A stretch of 64,000 nucleotides of DNA from Buxus sempervirens. Its lineage: Eukaryota > Streptophyta > Magnoliopsida > Buxales > Buxaceae. The notes beneath the pieces are model-generated. The model searched no databases, was not told the origin of the DNA, and saw only the letters and a program-made list of their open reading frames with translations. Location of the stretch: the NCBI GenBank assembly GCA_947561395.2, contig OX387187.1, forward strand, positions 26,145,829 through 26,209,828, written 5' to 3'. The position numbers and the translations under genes are program-made. How positions within the stretch are numbered: position 1 is the first letter of the stretch; every line of letters starts with the position of its first letter. Positions 58,498-64,000 of this stretch are shown here, one piece after another.

Positions 58498-60645
58498 CTA
58501 AAGAAAGAAACGTCTGATTATCATATTGGACTAAGCTAATGAAAACCAGGTAAACTAAGACAACAGTACTCCATGAGTTTAATGAATAAACACATAAAAT
58601 TTAGCTATGAAAACCAGGCAAAAATCAAGAATATCTAAGGTGGCGTTTGGTGGGCATTATAGAATCTGGATTAGGATTCTAATCCTAGATTCTATAACCC
58701 AGATTATATTTCCTCGATTTTAGAAGACCAAAATCTTATTTGGATAAATTGGATTGTGAACTCAGATTTTTAAATTAGAATTTGGTATCTTGTTTGGTTA
58801 ACACCAATTATTGAGATTAAATTTGGAGTTTTTTTAATTAAAAATTGCATAAAAATGATATAATATATATAGAAAAATTAAAATCTTGTTTAAAATCATA
58901 TATACTATTATGTATTTTTATGTAATATATAAATTTATATATTATATAATATTATTATATAATAATATAATAATAATATTATTTATATATGTGCAATACA
59001 ATAACACTACTATTATTTTAATAATATAGTCTATATTATAATATTATATATTATTATTACATTATTATAAGATATTATAAATATTATATAATAGTTATAA
59101 TAGTATTATAATTTATAATATAAATTATATTATAATTTCTTGTAATATATAATCTTATAATAATATAATTTATGTTTATTATAACTCAAAACTTATGTAT
59201 ATTATATATAATATTATAATAAATTTATTGTAATACTAAATTTAATAAAATATATTATATTATAATATTAAATTTATTAAATATATTAATATATATATAT
59301 ATATTAATATAGTATTAATTTTGAATATTATTATAATAATATAATATTATTAACATTAATATATTAATATACTTATTATAATAATATTATTATAATAATA
59401 CTATAATATAATTTATGTTTATTATAACATAAATTCTAAGATAAGTTATATTAATATAATAATGTATAATATTATTATAATAATGATATTTATATTAATG
59501 ATATTTATATTACGTGTAATATATTTTATAATTGTATTATCAATTATATATCATATAACAGAATATATTATATTATAATATTTATAATGTTATTATTTAT
59601 TATAATATGTTATACGTAATCTCTAGAATCACAAATTTTGGAAATATGAGCACCAATGTCCATAATCACTATAATCACCAAAAAAGTAGATTCTGATTAT
59701 GGGCTTGATTATGCAATTGGATAGTAAAATCTAACCTTAAAATCCCAACCATACACACCTTATGGATTATGGAATGGGATTCTACTAGAATCCAGATTCT
59801 ATAATGCCCACCAAACGCCCAAGCTTAACAAATTAAAACTATCTCTTTAATGAACCAACTAAAAACTTAAATAAAAAAAAAGAAAAAAGAAAACAACACA
59901 TACCATGTAAACAATATTAACCTAACCGATGAACTGATCAACCTAAAACAATGAAATATAATTCTAAAACAAAGAAAAAGAAATTAAACGAAAAAGAAAA
60001 TAATATTAAAACTAAAACTACCCAAAAATTTACGTAAAATACCGGATTTTTGGGTTCGTTTTTGAGTGAATACAATGAAACCATCGGTAAGTGATTCGTG
60101 AAAACAGAGCAAAACAGAGCAGCCGTTCCCACTGCTCTTTTTCCCCTTTTTTTTTTATTTTTTATTTTTTATCTTCTTTTCTTGGCTTCACTCCTCCTTG
60201 TCTCACAGAAGACTTCTAACCTGTTGAAACAAGGAGTTGAGTTCGACTGCAACATAGCCGAAGCCAAACCCACACTTTAGATTCTTCTTCTTCTTCTTTT
60301 TTCTGTAAGTAGAAGAAAAACAGAACAGCCGAGAGCGGCTGCAGCAGTACTTCTCTTTTTTCCCTCTTGCGTATTCTACTCGTTCTTGGCCGATCAACAG
60401 AGATTCAGCGAATTTCATTCGTTCCCCGAAAGTTTAAACAAGATAAATTTAACAAGAACTAACAAGATCATGATCAATATAAGAAAATTTATAGAGAAAA
60501 TACCAGGTTCAACCACTCCTTTTCAATGCTTCCCTTGTTTTCTCTCTTCTTTTCCCTTCGCTTCTTCCTTTCGATCTTTCTCTTCTTCTTATTCTTAATC
60601 TCGTTTCTGTTTCAAACAAAGTCCTCCCTCCAATTTTATAGGATT
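58498..60645 (-). promoter_or_regulatory. CHX 5' UTR intron(s) and putative promoter
   Basis: Ten bases before the ATG is a good minus-strand acceptor (TTTCTTTCTTTAG, ending at 58498), suggesting a 5' UTR intron. Possible donors are ATG/GTATGTG at 59903 and CTG/GTATTT at 60503, giving 1.4- or 2.0-kb introns; I cannot choose. A minus-strand TATAAAA at about 60639-60645 would place transcription start near 60610. The leader is rich in GAAGAA/TTCTTC runs. Confidence 0.45.
58642..59819. mobile_element. AT-rich terminal-inverted-repeat element, 1.18 kb
   Basis: The ends 58642-58672 and 59789-59819 are perfect 31-bp inverted repeats beginning GGCGTTTGGTGGGC. The interior is almost entirely A and T (TATTATAATA runs). 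No ORF. No convincing TSD, so the superfamily is uncertain. Located in the CHX 5' UTR intron or just upstream of the coding exon. Confidence 0.85.
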
Positions 60646-61845
60646 GGATTAGTTCCGTATTCTAAAATGGCTCTACCAAACATGCTTGACACGTTAGCAA
60701 ATTAAACAGGTGAAAGATTAAATTATTTACTTTCCAACGGAGGAGAGAGAGAGAAAGTGATCTCAATCTCTATTATTAAAGATTGAAGATTGAAATCGTT
60801 TCAAACACAACATGTAACTTCCCAAAAAAACCCTTTCCCACATTATTAAGATTCATTAATGAAAGGATTATTGTAATTGTTATAACAACTCAATTCCCTT
60901 GATTAAAAAGTTTAAGTAGTTTTGTAACTGTTCCTTCTACATCCCTTCTCGCTTGTAGTACTACACGTGCATCCTGCTAGTTATACTATAACAACAATAG
61001 TCTCCTTAGGAATCGTGCCAACAACTATATAAGACTTCCCCAAAAAGCCCTTACTACCCTTACCATTCATTGTAAAGGCATCATTAATATAGGGTTAAAA
61101 TAATCAAAACTTTGCTTATTCATTTAAAATTTAGATAGTTCTAAAATTATTCCCTCCCTCTACGTGAAATGTTGTACAACTGCAAACTAAGATGCAACTT
61201 TGGGTTTAGTTAAACCCGAGAATCTAAGCGGATTTTGATTTATCTTCAACTTTTGGTATGCGCATAGTGCGTGAATTTCACCTAGTGTCTAATTAAATGA
61301 AATTTTAATTATATCAAGCACATACAAGATATCCGAATACATAGTAAACGTACTTGAAATTTGTACATCACATTCTATATGCAACTTAATTTTATACCTG
61401 TAATTGCATGTCATTCACATCGGTAAAATCTCTTTTAGGGTCGGAGCGGAAATTGCTTACTGCTGGTAAAAGTTCGCCCCCTATTCCCCCGTGTTTTATA
61501 ATGAAACTAATATAACCCTTGAGATTAAACTCATTTAAAAGCTAATATAACCCAGAAAATATTAATTTAAAGTTCAAGAGTAATAACCAAATAACACTTA
61601 AAAAAATATACTGCCAACTTTTTCCATTGGGTATTCTCCAAAAATTTCCTTATTAATGTATAGATATTGGTAATTTTGTCATTTAAAGTAAAAGTATTTT
61701 GTCAAAACTCAAAGCATTTTAGCTATAAATTTTAAAGGGAATACCGTGATCATTTGTACATAAGTAAAGGGAGGGTTTTGACATTTTCCAAATCCCAGGA
61801 GTCTATGTACGTGCATAAGTGACAAACCCTTTTTTTTTTTTCTCC
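60646..61845. other. Non-coding region upstream of CHX, with Helitron-like 3' end
   Basis: No gene recognised. At 61250-61283, ATGCGCATAGTGCG (a small hairpin) is followed by ATTTCACCTAGT, the usual Helitron 3' arrangement. A matching 5' end was not found, so this may be a remnant. Confidence 0.4.
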
Positions 61846-62480
61846 TTCGGTAAAATTGTCATGTACTCTTCTATTCAAACTGTTAGCCTCATCTGGCTTT
61901 TTTGAAACACACGACTAACTTGCCTCCCACAAACCATCAAGTTTGTAGCCTATAAAACACACGATATAAGAAAAGGCTAAGAGGCAAATATTGAACAGAT
62001 AGGGTGCAGAATGTTTCCATCCTTAGCTAGCAGGAAATTCTCCTTCCATAATTTCCACCTGCCCTCCTTCTAGAACATTCTTTAGTTGCACATCCTTATC
62101 ATGCTACTGACATAATTAAACTGTGATGCTGGCAATGTTGATTTTCCAGCTGTGCTGCTCCTTCCTCTAACGGAGTCAGCAATCCTTCATTCTTCAATAC
62201 ACAACTAACTTGCCTCCTACAAACCATCTAGTTTGTAGCCTATAAAACAGGCAAATAAGTGCAAATCCTTCATTCTTCAATACACGACTAACTTGCCTCC
62301 TACAAACCATCAAGTTTGTAGCCTATAAAACTGGCAAATAAGTGCAAACCATTTTTTTTGGTCTTTCGGTAAAATTGTCATGCACTCTTCTATTCAAACT
62401 GTTAGCCTCGTCCAGCTTCTTTGAAACACATGACTAACTTGCCTCCTACAAACCATCAAGTTTGGAGCCTATAAAACAGG
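61846..62480. repeat. Four copies of a ~60-bp foldback-containing repeat
   Basis: Units near 61915, 62203, 62283 and 62431 share GACTAACTTGCCTCCTACAA, the foldback CTACAAACCATCAAGTTTGTAG-type core and CCTATAAAACAGGC. The larger block TTCGGTAAAATTGTCATG..CTTCTATTCAAACTGTTAGCC occurs at 61846 and 62360. Confidence 0.8.
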
Positions 62481-62607
62481 CATTTTGAAGCATAACGAAC
62501 AACTTTCATAACATAATAACAGAAAAGAAGAAACTTTGTTTAGTAGGTAAGCCTATATCTATACTATTAGTAAAGAGGAGAGGGAGGAATATCTCTCCCG
62601 ATTCTGC

Positions 62608-62841
62608 ACCACCACCCCCCCCCCCCCCCCCCCCCCCCCCCNNNNNNNNNNNNNNNNNNNNNNNNNNNNNNNNNNNNNNNNNNNNNNNNNNNNNNNNNNN
62701 NNNNNNNNNNNNNNNNNNNNNNNNNNNNNNNNNNNNNNNNNNNNNNNNNNNNNNNNNNNNNNNNNNNNNNNNNNNNNNNNNNNNNNNNNNNNNNNNNNNN
62801 NNNNNNNNNNNNNNNNNNNNNNNNNNNNNNNNNNNNNNNNN
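62608..62841. other. Poly-C run and assembly gap
   Basis: About 32 C then exactly 200 N (62642-62841), a conventional placeholder gap. The C run is suspect. Just before it, TCTATACTATTAGTAAAG (62563) resembles a Helitron 5' end. Confidence 0.9.
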
Positions 62842-64000
62842 CTTTAGTGTATCCGGTATTATATACCGGATACCTTAAGGCCCTTGTGTATCCGGCCTGA
62901 TATACCGGATACGCAAGTTTTGCTCAAAATTAGGGTTTTCCGAGAGCTTTTCACTTTTACCATCATATCCCTCATTAAATGAGGGGAAATCTCGGAAATA
63001 GCCTTAGGGTTAAGGTTGGTGGGCTATAGACATTATGTTGTGTCTACCATTCTCACCAACCCTAACCCTAGCCTTTGCCTATAAATAGGAGTCTCCTCCT
63101 CAAGCAAATGGCACTCAACTCTTGTTTTGAATTCTCGCAAAGAAGAACTCCAAGAGAAGAAGAAAACCGCTGCGGAATCGCCTTCAGAACTCAGGTAAGC
63201 CTCAACTTTTCTTTTTATTTTCTGTCTTTACATTCCTAGATCTAGATCTCTTCTTCTACCTTTCTGTAGTGTAAAGCCTTGTTTGTATGTGTGGAAATCC
63301 TTCCCCGGCTCAAAGTATCTCAAGACTCCCCTAGCCGTAAAACGTGAAGGCGGATCTAGGAGAAACGAGACTAGGGATTGACCCTAGTGCTAGAACCCAT
63401 GTAGCATAAGGCCTTTTTGATTGATTGTAAACCGTTCCATATTCAAAGTACCCTTGATTATCTTGAAGAACCGTGTTTAACGGGGAGAGAGAACAGAGGG
63501 AAACGATAATGGAACGGAACCCTAGGCTGTCTTAGAACCCTATTTGGATGAATATGTATGCATGCTATTGATCTTGTTTGGTTTTTTACACTTGCACATA
63601 CATATCACTATTTTGGCGGGATAGGCTCATATTTGGGGTTTATTGCATTTATTGTGATAAATCTCAAATAAATGGCCTCAATCAATTCTGGAATGCCTTT
63701 TGGATGATTTTTAAAGTATTTGTGTTCATCTTGCACGAATCACATATTTGTATCAATTTTCGGATTTGGTTTTTCTTCAAGAATGGCTTAACTTGACAGC
63801 ACCTGTACCCCTGCTTCGGACGCCCATAACTTCATCATCCGGATGAATTTTGGGGCGATTTCAAAACCATAGGAAAGGTGAGGCTATCTAGTTTATGTCT
63901 ACCAAATTTCACAAATTTATATCTAGCGGATTTTTGACACCTCTCTGTCGAAGTTGAGTGGACAGTTCAGGTTCAAATACAGAACTTGTCACTTCGACGG
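62842..64000 (+). mobile_element. Tat-type LTR, related to LTR G (incomplete)
   Basis: Two TATCCGG palindromes (62849-62873 and 62888-62912), TATA at 63080-63087, AAGCAAATGGCA leader, donor-like CAG/GTAAGCC at 63195, and CTAGCCGTAAAACGTGAAG at about 63331, shared with LTR G at 43850-43880. Both ends are missing (gap and window edge). Plus orientation. No coding sequence. Confidence 0.75.
63080..63087 (+). promoter_or_regulatory. TATA box of right-edge LTR
   Basis: TATAAATA in GCCTATAAATAGGAG, 170-230 bp downstream of the palindromes. Confidence 0.6.

Noticed and set aside
59938..60598. Small hydrophobic proteins upstream of CHX
   Set aside because: T/A- and TTC-rich low-complexity sequence in the probable 5' UTR; no conserved motif.

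Overview
This is a flowering-plant nuclear window, almost certainly transposon-dense heterochromatin. It holds one intact-looking host gene: a three-exon minus-strand CHX-type cation/H+ antiporter at 55444-58487. Nearly everything else is LTR retrotransposon sequence, two L1-type LINEs, and small non-autonomous elements (hAT, a TRIM, a tRNA-derived SINE, candidate Helitron ends). The sequence alone does not identify the species. It is AT-rich with methylation-type decay, and most elements are delimited here by target-site duplications (TSDs) that I could read directly.

Layout. 1-397: end of a Tat/Ogre-like LTR, abutting a 3-exon fragment of an unrecognised gene (398-1209). 1631-5296: a lone LTR with a 643-bp insertion. 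5409-8343: a hAT element, a SINE split by a TRIM, and a possible Helitron. 8344-23893: a nest, in which an old L1 LINE (minus) is split by a TGTAA..TTACA-type LTR (8565-21528), itself split by a gag-only Tat-like element (10231-20707), itself split by a solo LTR (14605-17806). 23894-25254: a truncated Copia element. 25255-27346: a Tat-type LTR. 27347-44538: a truncated minus-strand Tat/Ogre-like element (5' LTR, PBS, gag, protease; no RT or integrase) carrying three further nested insertions (29931-38007, 31420-37190, 32823-35447) and a hAT MITE (39550-40084). 45378-54044: a full-length L1 LINE with 16-bp TSDs, interrupted by an LTR at 48597-51350. 54061-62607: the CHX gene region, with a large AT-rich terminal-inverted-repeat element just upstream of its coding sequence. 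62642-62841: a 200-N assembly gap. 62842-64000: another Tat-type LTR.

The most unusual content is not coding. The LTRs carry short structured repeats: (a) in the TGTAA..TTACA LTR family, arrays of hairpins with a conserved ~15-nt loop and stems that differ between units but stay self-complementary; (b) in the Tat-type LTRs, clusters of ~20-27-bp palindromes immediately upstream of the TATA box and again ~0.8-2 kb downstream, with different palindrome sequences in different LTRs; (c) a primer-binding-site-like motif inside every Tat-type LTR end; (d) a splice-donor-like site at a fixed distance from each TATA box. Five in-frame amber codons in four unrelated elements all fit C-to-T decay at CHG sites. 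No element appears able to move on its own; the CHX gene is the only likely functional protein-coding locus.
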